64,000 nt of DNA, taken from Pirellula sp. GTDB lineage: Bacteria; Planctomycetota; Planctomycetia; Pirellulales; PNKZ01. This document shows positions 34,993 to 42,747 of the stretch, one piece after another (within the stretch, counting starts at the first letter, position 1; every line of letters starts with the position of its first letter). The stretch is taken from the NCBI GenBank assembly GCA_013822735.1, contig PNKZ01000003.1:1-64000 (forward strand). The letters are read 5' to 3'. Both the position numbers and the translations under genes were made by a program. The notes beneath the pieces are model-generated. The model did no database searches. It was not told where the DNA came from and was given only the letters and a program-made list of their open reading frames with translations.

Positions 34993-35810
34993 TAAGCCTC
35001 CAACCGCAACCGCGAGCCGCCTCGCCACCGCCGGCCGAACGCGACTACATTTCCTACTCGGCGATCTCGATGTATCAAAGCTGCCCGCTGAAATACTTTT
35101 TCAGGTATGTCGCCGGTTTGCCCGAACGGACGGTCGCAGCTGCGCTGGTGTTCGGGAGCGCGATCCATCGAAGCGTCGAACATCATTTCACCGAGTTGCT
35201 CGCAGGTAACGAACCGCCGACGCTGGAAGCGTTGACTGGCGAATACGATCGGCATTGGCAAGAAACCGATGTGAGCGTCGTGAAGTTCGGCAAGGACGAC
35301 GACCGCGAATCGTTGGGGCCGCTTGCTCAGCGCATGCTGGCCGCGTTTCAGACGAGTTCGCTGGCCAAGGTCGAAGGTCACATCCTCGGCGTCGAAGAAC
35401 AACTTCGCGGGCCAGTGATCGCCGGGACTCCCGACTTGCTGGGCCGGGTTGATCTGCTGGTCGAGACGACCAACGAACTGATCGTCACCGATTTGAAAAC
35501 GGCACGATCGCGTTGGTCGGCTGAGCAAGCCGCCGACTCAGGTGCACAACTGCTGCTGTACTCGGAACTCGCGCGTCCACTTGCACCGCGTAAAAAACTT
35601 CGACTTCAATTCGCCGTCATCACGAAATCCCGAGAGCCGTGCGTTGAATTACACGACGTCCCCGTCGATCGACGTCAGATCGACCGTACAAAACGCATCG
35701 TCGAAAAAATATGGCGAGCGATCGAAAGCAGCATCTATTACCCGGCACCGTCGCCGATGCAATGTCCAACATGTCCGTTCCGAACACCTTGTCGCGCATG
35801 GGCAGGATAA
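34989..35810 (+). CDS. PD-(D/E)XK nuclease of RecB/Cas4-like family
   Basis: 273 residues. SAISMYQSCPLKYFFRYV at the N-terminus (first Cys of the iron-sulfur type set), FGSAIH, then GRVDLLVETTNELIVTDLKTARS with D...D-x-K, and C-terminal CPTCPFRTPCRAW cysteines. This is the PDDEXK_1 arrangement, likely a [4Fe-4S]-bearing exonuclease. It overlaps the preceding hypothetical gene by four bases. There is no CRISPR array or cas gene nearby, so a recombination or replication role for the element is more likely than adaptation. Confidence 0.85.
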   Translation: MISLQPQPRAASPPPAERDYISYSAISMYQSCPLKYFFRYVAGLPERTVAAALVFGSAIHRSVEHHFTELLAGNEPPTLEALTGEYDRHWQETDVSVVKFGKDDDRESLGPLAQRMLAAFQTSSLAKVEGHILGVEEQLRGPVIAGTPDLLGRVDLLVETTNELIVTDLKTARSRWSAEQAADSGAQLLLYSELARPLAPRKKLRLQFAVITKSREPCVELHDVPVDRRQIDRTKRIVEKIWRAIESSIYYPAPSPMQCPTCPFRTPCRAWAG

Positions 35811-35814
35811 CAAT

Positions 35815-36003
35815 ATGAATTTGAGACCAAAAAGTGGGGGCCGCTGTCGCGGCGGCGCACGAGACAAGCTCAACGCAATCGCGATTCGAGGCGCATTTAT
35901 CCTCGGAACGATTGTTTGGGCGGTGACCGGTGAGTTTCTGTTTGGTGCACTTGCCGTGGTGCTTGCCGCCGTCGCATGCTACGTCAGTGGTGAACTGCGA
36001 TGA
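35815..36003 (+). CDS. Small membrane protein
   Basis: 62 residues, four bases after the nuclease stop, no strong ribosome site. Basic N-terminus followed by a long hydrophobic segment (AFILGTIVWAVTGEFLFGALAVVLAAVACYV) long enough for one or two helices. Function unknown. Confidence 0.5.
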   Translation: MNLRPKSGGRCRGGARDKLNAIAIRGAFILGTIVWAVTGEFLFGALAVVLAAVACYVSGELR

Positions 36004-36136
36004 GTGCGGATTCCGTCTCGCACCGCGACCTGGATTTGGTCGCTGGTGCGGGGCGGATTCTTGCGGGCCGGTCGCCGAGTGCGTCGTTGCTTTTTCTTAC
36101 GTATCGGAGGCCAGTTTCATCAAAAGGTCGATACCG

Positions 36137-36607
36137 TCACTTTCGCTCGGAGGTAGTTTCACCGTATTTCTTTCGCCGCCACTCCTGAAAGTCTTTGTCG
36201 CGGGCAGCCTTGGCTTGCTCCTCCGCTAGGCGCAGGGCCGCTTTCTGACGCAAGCGTGCGGCATCTTCCAGTCGGCCATCGTATTCGGCGCGATCGGCCT
36301 CAGTTTCAATCGTTTGAGAAGACTTTCTTTCGTCGATGAGTTTTTCCAGTACATCCGGCTTGGGCTGTCGAAAGTCATTTTTGGACTTCTCAAGTGCTGG
36401 AAGACCATATGCCCAAACGAGCCAGAGAAAAACGGGTACCCCGATCAGCGTGACCAGGAAGTTGCCAAGAGAATTTGAGTCGTTCGACGATTTGACATCG
36501 TTCGCAGTCTGGCCCGGCGTCGATGCCACGGGAAGCTCGTTGGATGGGCTCGGCGAAGGCTGGGCCGGTAAGGCCGGCTTGTGCAATGAAGGTTCTTCGC
36601 TTGGCAT
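36137..36607 (-). CDS. Hypothetical single-pass membrane protein
   Basis: 156 residues: a Pro/Ser-rich, probably disordered N-terminus (to about residue 45), one hydrophobic helix (FLVTLIGVPVFLWLVWAYGL), and a charged, probably coiled-coil C-terminus (LEKLIDERK..., ARLRQKAALRLAEEQAKAARD). It is divergent from the XRE gene across a 150-base control region. No family recognised. Confidence 0.6.
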   Translation of the reverse strand: MPSEEPSLHKPALPAQPSPSPSNELPVASTPGQTANDVKSSNDSNSLGNFLVTLIGVPVFLWLVWAYGLPALEKSKNDFRQPKPDVLEKLIDERKSSQTIETEADRAEYDGRLEDAARLRQKAALRLAEEQAKAARDKDFQEWRRKKYGETTSERK

Positions 36608-36659
36608 GGGGCACTCGCTTGAATCTAACGGTGTTACCTTCCGACTCTGATGATCTCGT

Positions 36660-36681
36660 CGGTCGATTGTGCAATTGGCCG
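36660..36681. promoter_or_regulatory. Imperfect palindrome between divergent genes
   Basis: CGGTCGATTG / CAATTGGCCG with a two-base centre, eight of ten positions complementary, lies 76 bases before the XRE start and 52 before the divergent membrane gene. A shorter GTAAC...GTTAC repeat lies just right of it. Candidate XRE operator. Confidence 0.35.
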
Positions 36682-36757
36682 ATACACCCTGAGTAACGCA
36701 GAGTTACCGGAATGATACGTAAAAGCATCTTTAAAAACCACAAAATTGTCGCCCAGT

Positions 36758-36988
36758 ATGGCGACACTCCACGACCAAAAATTCCTGCAAGAACTGGGAC
36801 TGCGCCTTCGGGCAGCGAGGGAAAAGCTCGATCTAACGCAGGCCGAACTGGCGGAGCAAACGGGCTTGGATCGTACCTTTGTCGGTTTCTGTGAGCGAGG
36901 CACGCGAAACATCAGCCTGCTGAACCTCCGAAAGCTGGCCAAGCAGCTTCGGGTTCGCTTGAGTGATCTATTCGCCGACCTTAACTGA
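36758..36988 (+). CDS. XRE-family transcriptional regulator
   Basis: 76 residues; the frame is open from TTG 36746 but ATG 36758 is preferred. Classic HTH_3: LRLRAAREKLDLTQAELAEQTGLDRTFVGFCERGTRNISLLNLRKLAKQL. A standalone repressor-type protein of the kind controlling RM systems or mobile elements. Divergent from the membrane protein gene. Confidence 0.88.
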   Translation: MATLHDQKFLQELGLRLRAAREKLDLTQAELAEQTGLDRTFVGFCERGTRNISLLNLRKLAKQLRVRLSDLFADLN

Positions 36989-37620
36989 CCTCCGTCCGCA
37001 TGACGCCCTCCGGGTCAATTAGTTCCTGCTGGCAGTCGGGTGCCAAGCAATTGACTCATGCTTGCCTGCCGCCGGCTCCATACGTGCCGTTATTCTCGCA
37101 CGCGCGCTTTTGGGCAGGCACTACGTAGACAAACACGAAAATGGCGAGGCGCTTTAGGCATCGAATTGCCCGGCTTCGTCAAAAAGCCTGGCATATCGTC
37201 GGCAGCATTCCTTGCACGCGCGCAAATGTGATCGTTCGGCGCAGGGGAAATACGCAGTTTTCCCGATCGGCGCAGGAGTGAAGCACCACTTTCAAGCGCA
37301 AAGCTACTGTGAACGACGCCGCTGCGACGCCCAATCGCCGCCGGCAAGCGCCTCGACCGTTCGTGGTCGGGCTGACACACCCATGCCCGATCCACCGGCC
37401 CAGAACCCCGGCCTGCGCACCCGGTCGACAGGTGCTGGAGGAGGCGTTCAGCCGGGGCTCGGCTTCGAGACGGGAGTCGCTACTTTGACTTCGCCGCCGG
37501 GCGTGCGGGGGCGGTTGGATCTTCCGTAGGGCTACCGTACCAACCGGCGAAAGTTCGGACCGTTCCCGGTACAAACACAGTCAGATGTGATTGACAAAAT
37601 GGTGTCGCGCGTTTGTCCCG
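36989..37620. other. Gene-free stretch
   Basis: About 630 bases between the XRE gene and the orphan HTH gene. Several overlapping 90-130 codon frames exist but none has a ribosome site or recognisable protein character. A short repeated motif GATCGTTCGGCGCAGG / GATCGGCGCAGG occurs near 37230-37275. No tRNA or RNA gene was seen. Confidence 0.45.
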
Positions 37621-37980
37621 TCATCCCCAGTCGATGCCCTGAACGTCTATCTCATGCAGATCGTCATCGCTCGGTACCGGGTTAGGACGATCGACAAACA
37701 CCTGCAACGTGGCGGGGACGGCAAACTCGCTTGGCATAGACTTCGGCTCAAGCGACTTGAAGCCGTACCGCTCGAAGCCGTTCGTCGCTCGCCAGACGAC
37801 GGACTCGTCCACTCCAAACCGTCTAGCAATGTTTTTCACCCGTTCGCCCGCCGCGCGTGCAAGTAAGATCCTGGCTCTTACGACGCTGACAAACGGCCGC
37901 GCACCGTTGTTCGCGATCCGTCGCAGGATTCGTTCAGCCTCGCTGGTCAATTCAAAGGGTTTGGGCCTTCTGCCGCGCAT
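37621..37980 (-). CDS. Orphan homeodomain-like HTH protein (IS630-type transposase N-terminus)
   Basis: 119 residues from ATG 37980, seven bases after AAGGAGG. The core (FELTSEAERILRRIANN, RARILLARAAGERVKNIARRFGVDESVVWRATNGFERYGFKSL) matches the HTH of IS630/Tc1-like transposases. A transposase would continue for another ~200 residues with a DDE domain; here the frame ends, so it is either a truncated transposase or a free-standing regulator. It lies downstream of the reverse transcriptase in the same direction (108-base gap). Confidence 0.65.
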   Translation of the reverse strand: MRGRRPKPFELTSEAERILRRIANNGARPFVSVVRARILLARAAGERVKNIARRFGVDESVVWRATNGFERYGFKSLEPKSMPSEFAVPATLQVFVDRPNPVPSDDDLHEIDVQGIDWG

Positions 37981-38088
37981 CGTCATCCCTCCTTGGATGG
38001 TGCTTCGCCGAGATGATTGAGTTTGCACTTTCCGGCCACCCGTTGTCCATCCGGTTGAGTATGCGACTGAATTGTGCACGGCGATTCC

Positions 38089-39417
38089 CTACGGTTTAAC
38101 GGCTATTTCATGCGATTTATTTTGGTGTGGCTCGTGCCGTGCGACTTTTGCCGTGAGACGTTTCCAACGTCGGTCGGCTACCTGCCAATGCGCAATCAAT
38201 TCCGATACGTCGGGGACTTCCTCGAAACCAAAGCGCCCGGCAATTCGGACCATTCTCTTGCAATGCGCCTCGTAGTCGACGTGCCGAAAGGCGGGGCCGA
38301 GAGCTTTGATCCAACCAGTGATGATGGCTTCGGCCTTCAATTGAGCATGATCTTTGGAATAGACCGTCGCGAGCTTGGAACGCAACTGCGGCCAAGCTCG
38401 CTCTGACAAATACTTCTGCAAGGTTCGCCCGTTATAGAAAATCTGAAAGCCCAAGAACCGGACCACCTCGCGATATTTCAGTTGAGAGATAGCGTCATCG
38501 GTCGATGCTTTTAGTTTCAATCCCGTGGGAAGCAAGATCTCGCGTAGCGTCTTGTCCGCCTCAATGGCTTGCGCCATGCTGCCGCACGTCATCAGATGAT
38601 CGTCGCCGTAACGGAACCAAGCAACATCGGGAAGTCGGTCGGTAAGCGGCCGATCAAGAAAATGATGAACGTAAACATTGAGCAGCAGCGGCGACAACGC
38701 AGATCCTTGGCGAAGACCGTGCGTCCTTGGTGACGTGATGATGCGTTCCAGAAAGTTTAGGAGCGCTGCATCGGGTAGATAGCCGCGCAATAGTCCCATG
38801 AGACGGCCAATGGGAACTGATCCGAATGCGTCTCGAAAATCGTGACAGACCCAAACGAAGCGTTTCCGCGCGAGTGTCTCATGCTCGGCGCAGGCCAACG
38901 CCTGGAGTGGGCCGCGACCCGGTCGAAATCCAAACGATGAGGGATAAAACAACGGATCAAACAACGGTTGCAGCACCATCGTCGCGGCTCGCTGAACCAT
39001 GCGATCCACGAGTTTGAGGAGGACGATCTCGCGATTTCCTAAGCCGCTTAACTTCGGAACGAAACAGGACTTTTCCGGCCCCATGCAATAAGTTCCATCT
39101 TGAATCGCGCGTGCGACCGCCTTACACAGCCTCCACACGTCGGCCCGGCTATAGTCGGCGTAAAACCGTCCATCCTTGCCCGGCGTTTGCCCTCCATGCA
39201 GAGCGTTGTACATCCAAGCGGCGTGGAGAGTGCGTGCGTCACCGATAGTCTTCAAGAGCGTAGGCGCGAGCCGCTTCAAACCCGCTTTCCCCTCGCTGAC
39301 GGCGGCTCGCGAAACGGCGGCATAATGGTTTTGAAAGTCGGACCAGTCCCCGCGATGGTAAAACATACGCCGTTGTTCGGCCGTAACGATCGGGGCTTCT
39401 GATTCATAAGTTGACAT
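38089..39417 (-). CDS. Reverse transcriptase, group II intron-like but standalone
   Basis: 442 residues, AAGGAG six bases before the ATG. RT motifs in order: CHDFRDAFGSV (catalytic D193), SFGFRPGRG at 161-169 as in group II intron RTs, RQGSALSPLLLN at 236-247, and FRYGDD with the active-site pair D272/D273 (YGDD instead of the usual YADD), then LGFQIFYNGR. The C-terminal ~110 residues form a helical thumb-like region without a maturase or HNH endonuclease motif. No intron domain V was seen nearby. It is preceded by ~300 nt of hairpin-rich non-coding DNA. This fits non-intron RTs using a dedicated RNA template, such as defence RTs or retrons, but the clade cannot be fixed by eye. Confidence 0.85.
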   Translation of the reverse strand: MSTYESEAPIVTAEQRRMFYHRGDWSDFQNHYAAVSRAAVSEGKAGLKRLAPTLLKTIGDARTLHAAWMYNALHGGQTPGKDGRFYADYSRADVWRLCKAVARAIQDGTYCMGPEKSCFVPKLSGLGNREIVLLKLVDRMVQRAATMVLQPLFDPLFYPSSFGFRPGRGPLQALACAEHETLARKRFVWVCHDFRDAFGSVPIGRLMGLLRGYLPDAALLNFLERIITSPRTHGLRQGSALSPLLLNVYVHHFLDRPLTDRLPDVAWFRYGDDHLMTCGSMAQAIEADKTLREILLPTGLKLKASTDDAISQLKYREVVRFLGFQIFYNGRTLQKYLSERAWPQLRSKLATVYSKDHAQLKAEAIITGWIKALGPAFRHVDYEAHCKRMVRIAGRFGFEEVPDVSELIAHWQVADRRWKRLTAKVARHEPHQNKSHEIAVKP

Positions 39418-39715
39418 AACAACTCCTTCTTAATGACGGCCTTGGGGAGCGCCGCAGCGCTCCCCAAGGCACGTCCTGTTGCGGAACTTCCGCAGACGAC
39501 CGGCGAAGCCGTCGTCGTCCCCGCCGCCCGCACCGAGGTACGAGACGTAGTTTACGGGAGTGTTCAGACACTCCCGGGCAGGTAGTACGACTGCGATCCA
39601 CATACGTCTAACCTTCGTGGTGAACGGTAAGAGGTATCGGGACTCTTTCAGCGCTATGGACCCCGCCGAAAGATTCGGGTGAGAAAGGATTCACACCTTT
39701 CTGCCGGAATCGAAA
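39418..39715 (-). ncRNA. Structured RNA upstream of the reverse transcriptase (candidate template RNA)
   Basis: The whole gap between the helicase-like gene and the RT is filled with inverted repeats: 39440-39469 (13-base perfect stem, CGCA loop), 39480-39494 (6-base stem), 39495-39516 (nine pairs with one bulge), 39555-39576 (9-base perfect stem, TCAG loop), 39666-39678 (5) and 39682-39702 (7). A long-range 7-base pair 39543-39549/39603-39609 encloses the TCAG hairpin. This density is far above the neighbouring DNA. The largest stem ends about 20 bases before the RT start, so a terminator or processing role for that one is possible. Expression and ends are not known. Confidence 0.6.
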
Positions 39716-41188
39716 CTACGACCCCCGCCCAGGCCAGAGATTAATAACCTCCACCTCGGGCAATAACCACTGAGACACATCGACCGTGCGCATCGAAAGC
39801 TCCGTTGCGCCGGACTGAGCATATTGTCGCCGTCGTCGGCGAGATTGAGCCGACGACCACCGATTGAATTGATCGTCGAAGTCGAGAAGCAGCGCACAGC
39901 GCGGGGAGTCTTCCTCCGCGACGCGTGCCGGAAAATTGCGTACATGGAGAGGAGATCGCGTGCCGGTGGCTCGAATGAGGATGTCGGCCGCGACGCCGGA
40001 TCGGGCCGCATAGCGACTGGTAACGATAGAATGACGCGATGAACCGTTTTCCCCTCGTCCGAGCAGCGCCCGGGAATGCGCCACGCACAGTCGCCATTCG
40101 GGCAAGTAGAGTGCGAGACGACGGGCTTGCATGGCGGACTCGGCCAATACGGCGACCCGTAACCGCTCGGGGTCGGGGAGATCGGCCGGAACGGTATCGA
40201 ATAGCTCCCGGCATGTGCGTAGCGGGTTGCCTGCGACCGTCAAAGCGATGCCGGCGGCGAGACGATTCCGAAGATCATTACAATCGAAACACGTTCGTTG
40301 CCGTCCCCGATACGTCGTCGTCCGTCGAACGTGACACGGGGGTGTGGGAACCATGCTGAAAAACAACGGCACGCGGGGCTTAGCGATTCGGCAACGGATG
40401 GGACCGGAGATTTGCTCGAACCGCAACCGCTGCTCTTCGTCGTAGTGCTTTCCGGCGACCGTGCAACCGAAGATTCGTTTAGCGAGAAAATGACTTTTGG
40501 CGAGGCGACCCCGTGCGACCTCGCCGAGACAATCCGCCAGCATCGGCAAGAGGATGACGTCGTAACGCTTCTCGGGCAGACTATGTACGGTGGCGACGGA
40601 ACACCGAGTGTTGCCGAAGAAGCCGGCATTCGCGAAGAAGAGACGGATCGGCTCCCGGAGCAGAAGTCTCAACTGATTGGTCATCTTTTTCGCAAGATCG
40701 AGGTTCGGCAAGACGACCAAGATCCGGGCGGCGGCGAATGCTTCGGCGATTTGCCAACAAACGTCGAACGCGTCGCGCTCATCGACGACCTCGATTCGCC
40801 CCAGCCCGTGGCGACGGACGGCTTCGATGCGTTCTTGGTCGCGCGGCGTCGCAAACGGTGGATTCCAGTCGGCAATCAGCCATGGAAGTCGTTCCTGATT
40901 GACTCGGACGCGATACCCGGCCGACTTGAGATCGGCGACTACGCGCCGAACGAACCCGGCGGAGAAATAGAGCGAGTCATTTTCGAGTTCAGAAAGTCCG
41001 ACTCGTTGAACGTGCTCTTGGTAACCTAGCGGTCCATCGCACGTGAAGGTTCGCTGCGTAACGGTGAGCAGCCGTTGCACGCACTCCAGAGCGGGCTCCA
41101 TTCGCGCAATGTGGCATCGCCCGACGTGAATCGTCACGTCGGTCTGTAATGGATCGGCGGGAATCTGGCTTGCAAGATTGTTGTTCAT
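39716..41188 (-). CDS. Degenerate SF2 helicase-like protein
   Basis: 490 residues from ATG 41188, which has GAAGG upstream; the frame is open further but without support. The layout resembles a superfamily 2 helicase: PFATPRDQERIEAVRRHG (Q-like), ILVVLPNLDLAKKMTNQL (motif Ia-like), SVATVHSLPEKRYDVILLP (Ib/II position), and a second half with LRVAVLAESAMQARRLALYLP. No Walker A GKT or DEAD/DEAH sequence is present, so ATP hydrolysis is doubtful. A C-x-x-C region (RTCFDCNDLRNR) near residue 315 may bind zinc. It lies directly before the structured RNA and RT in the same direction. Exact family unknown. Confidence 0.5.
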   Translation of the reverse strand: MNNNLASQIPADPLQTDVTIHVGRCHIARMEPALECVQRLLTVTQRTFTCDGPLGYQEHVQRVGLSELENDSLYFSAGFVRRVVADLKSAGYRVRVNQERLPWLIADWNPPFATPRDQERIEAVRRHGLGRIEVVDERDAFDVCWQIAEAFAAARILVVLPNLDLAKKMTNQLRLLLREPIRLFFANAGFFGNTRCSVATVHSLPEKRYDVILLPMLADCLGEVARGRLAKSHFLAKRIFGCTVAGKHYDEEQRLRFEQISGPIRCRIAKPRVPLFFSMVPTPPCHVRRTTTYRGRQRTCFDCNDLRNRLAAGIALTVAGNPLRTCRELFDTVPADLPDPERLRVAVLAESAMQARRLALYLPEWRLCVAHSRALLGRGENGSSRHSIVTSRYAARSGVAADILIRATGTRSPLHVRNFPARVAEEDSPRCALLLDFDDQFNRWSSAQSRRRRRQYAQSGATELSMRTVDVSQWLLPEVEVINLWPGRGS

Positions 41189-41255
41189 CAATGGGCCTTC
41201 GGTTCGTTGTGACGTCATATTTGAATTTGAGCCGGACGCCGGACACGATGTCCGA

Positions 41256-42134
41256 CTACCACCCGGCCGTCTCCTCTTCTGGCGTCGTGGGCCGTCGATC
41301 CAATAGCACGCTGAACAGTCTTCGCGCGCGGCGTAGGCTGTCCTCGTTATCCGCAATCAGCCTGGGCGAAATCCGGTCGGCTCTTCCCGTGAGGTCGCCA
41401 CATCCGCGCCGAATTGCTTTCATGAAGGCGACGAAGGCGTCGTTCGGCTTCACATGTCGGGTACGCTTCTGCGGGCCGTATTCAGCCGCCACTTTTTTCG
41501 GTGACTCGCCGGATTGAATTCGTCGCGCGATCGTGTTCCGCTGTTCTTCGGTCAGGCGCGAAACCTTTTCGGCTTCGATGAGACTAAGGGCCTTGCGCTC
41601 GAAGGCCGCTTGAATCTCCATTGGCGTTCTCAATACCGCCAAGTGGCGGTCCAAGTTGCGTCCGCTCATGCCGATCATCTTGCCGATCCGATCGCGCAGC
41701 TCTCCGTTTTGCGGGCTCACTCCTTCGCGTTCTGATTCGATCACCCCTTTGGCCATGCGGGCCTTTGCCAGCGGACTCAGCTGACGGCGCATGAGGCTGA
41801 ATCGAAAGAACTCTTCGTCAATTCGTTGCCGATCGTCATTCGCCAAGTCGTAACGCACGATGACTCGTACTTCATTTTGACCCAGCGCCGTCAGCATTTC
41901 TCTTCGTCGGTGACCGTCGAGAACAGTGTTGGTTGGCAATCCGGCCGCGTTCGTCGGTAGGATGTCGATCGGCGTCCGCAGGCCGTACCGTTTGATATCT
42001 TCGCGCAGCTCACGATCCTCGTCTTCTGATGTGGTTCCGTCCAACAAAGCCTGCGACGGGAATGGAATCAATTCCGACAACCGACGAGACTCTTCGCGCT
42101 TCACGTCGGGGACTGAACGGCGGCGCTTTCTCAT
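41256..42134 (-). CDS. ParB/Spo0J-like nuclease-domain protein
   Basis: 292 residues from ATG 42134, with GGGAGA upstream. ParB N-terminal domain: IPFPSQALLDG, DIKRYGLRTPIDIL, and VLDGHRRREMLTALG (the GHRR CTP-binding motif), followed by a helical DNA-binding region (NGELRDRIGKMIGMSGRNLDRHLAVL). No ParA gene lies nearby, so it may regulate or stabilise the element rather than act in a full partition system. The DUF1580 gene ends 34 bases upstream, suggesting one transcript. Confidence 0.85.
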   Translation of the reverse strand: MRKRRRSVPDVKREESRRLSELIPFPSQALLDGTTSEDEDRELREDIKRYGLRTPIDILPTNAAGLPTNTVLDGHRRREMLTALGQNEVRVIVRYDLANDDRQRIDEEFFRFSLMRRQLSPLAKARMAKGVIESEREGVSPQNGELRDRIGKMIGMSGRNLDRHLAVLRTPMEIQAAFERKALSLIEAEKVSRLTEEQRNTIARRIQSGESPKKVAAEYGPQKRTRHVKPNDAFVAFMKAIRRGCGDLTGRADRISPRLIADNEDSLRRARRLFSVLLDRRPTTPEEETAGW

Positions 42135-42168
42135 ACGTTCTCCCATCGCGGCGGCGACATGTGGAAAT

Positions 42169-42453
42169 TCAAATCCGCTCGTCCCGCAGAATGCGCTCTG
42201 CCCGCGCACGCGCTCGGCGTCGCGAGCTCGATAGCGGCGCTTCGGTGCCGCTCAGCCGCGTCGTGCGAACGACAAACCGGCTGATAGCTTCGCGGCTCGT
42301 GTATCGTCGCCCGCCGGCGACCAAGGTTTCTAATTTCGCGCCGCGTACGCCTTCAAGAACCCAGCGCCAAAGCGTCGAGGGATGCGGGGGGCGGGGAAAC
42401 AGCCGCCGGGCCTGTTCCAAAGTCAGCAACTCTTCCGTCTGCATGTCGATCAT
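42169..42453 (-). CDS. DUF1580-type planctomycete HTH protein
   Basis: 94 residues from ATG 42453 with GGAG upstream. MIDMQTEELLTLEQARRLFP, then PSTLWRWVLEGVRGAKLETLVAGGRRYTSREAISRF, is the pattern of DUF1580, a small winged-helix protein found in planctomycete mobile elements; the tail is very basic. Likely a DNA-binding or excisionase-like factor for the island integrase. It shares its direction with parB and the integrase. Confidence 0.75.
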   Translation of the reverse strand: MIDMQTEELLTLEQARRLFPRPPHPSTLWRWVLEGVRGAKLETLVAGGRRYTSREAISRFVVRTTRLSGTEAPLSSSRRRARARAERILRDERI

Positions 42454-42747
42454 GACATCGGCTCCAAAAAACAGGAAAACTTCCGATGCCATACCGATAA
42501 AGAAGAGGCTTTGAGATCTCAAAGGGACCCTAATGGGACCCTATGAGCCTATTCTGGGAAAAGGTTGGAGTACCGATTGCGACGAGTTAAAGGCCGTGCC
42601 CGGCGCGTAGGAGTAGATTCCAACGGCCGTAGGTCTTGATCGGCGTTCAATGGCGTTCGGCGGCGAGAGGCTGCGCCGTCGCGGGAAGAATGGCGAGCCA
42701 TCGACGTGGTCACGCCCGTCGCGGACAAGAGGTCGGTTTAGACCAAC

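Noticed and set aside
34989-35810. Cas4 of a CRISPR system
   Set aside because: No repeat-spacer array or other cas genes in the window; the protein is better described as a general RecB-family nuclease.
36000-36188. 62-codon frame overlapping the small membrane protein stop
   Set aside because: The ATGA overlap is suggestive, but the sequence has no protein-like character and runs into the opposite-strand membrane protein gene.
37090-37574. Several 100-130 codon frames in the gap before the orphan HTH gene
   Set aside because: Arg/Ser/Pro-rich, overlapping on both strands, without ribosome sites or recognised motifs.
39404-39601. Short minus-strand frames over the RT leader, including one beginning with ATG near 39604 (MWIAVVLPARECL...)
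   Set aside because: Several frames are open because of high GC, no ribosome site precedes them, and the hairpins span the region. A template-derived repeat ORF remains possible but is not supported enough to annotate.
38089-39715. Diversity-generating retroelement
   Set aside because: The RT has group II-like QGSALSPLL and FGFRPGRG motifs rather than the DGR pattern, and no template/variable repeat pair or accessory protein was seen.
37600-39720. Group II intron around the RT
   Set aside because: No domain V hairpin downstream of the RT, no GUGYG start, and no maturase or endonuclease domain was visible.
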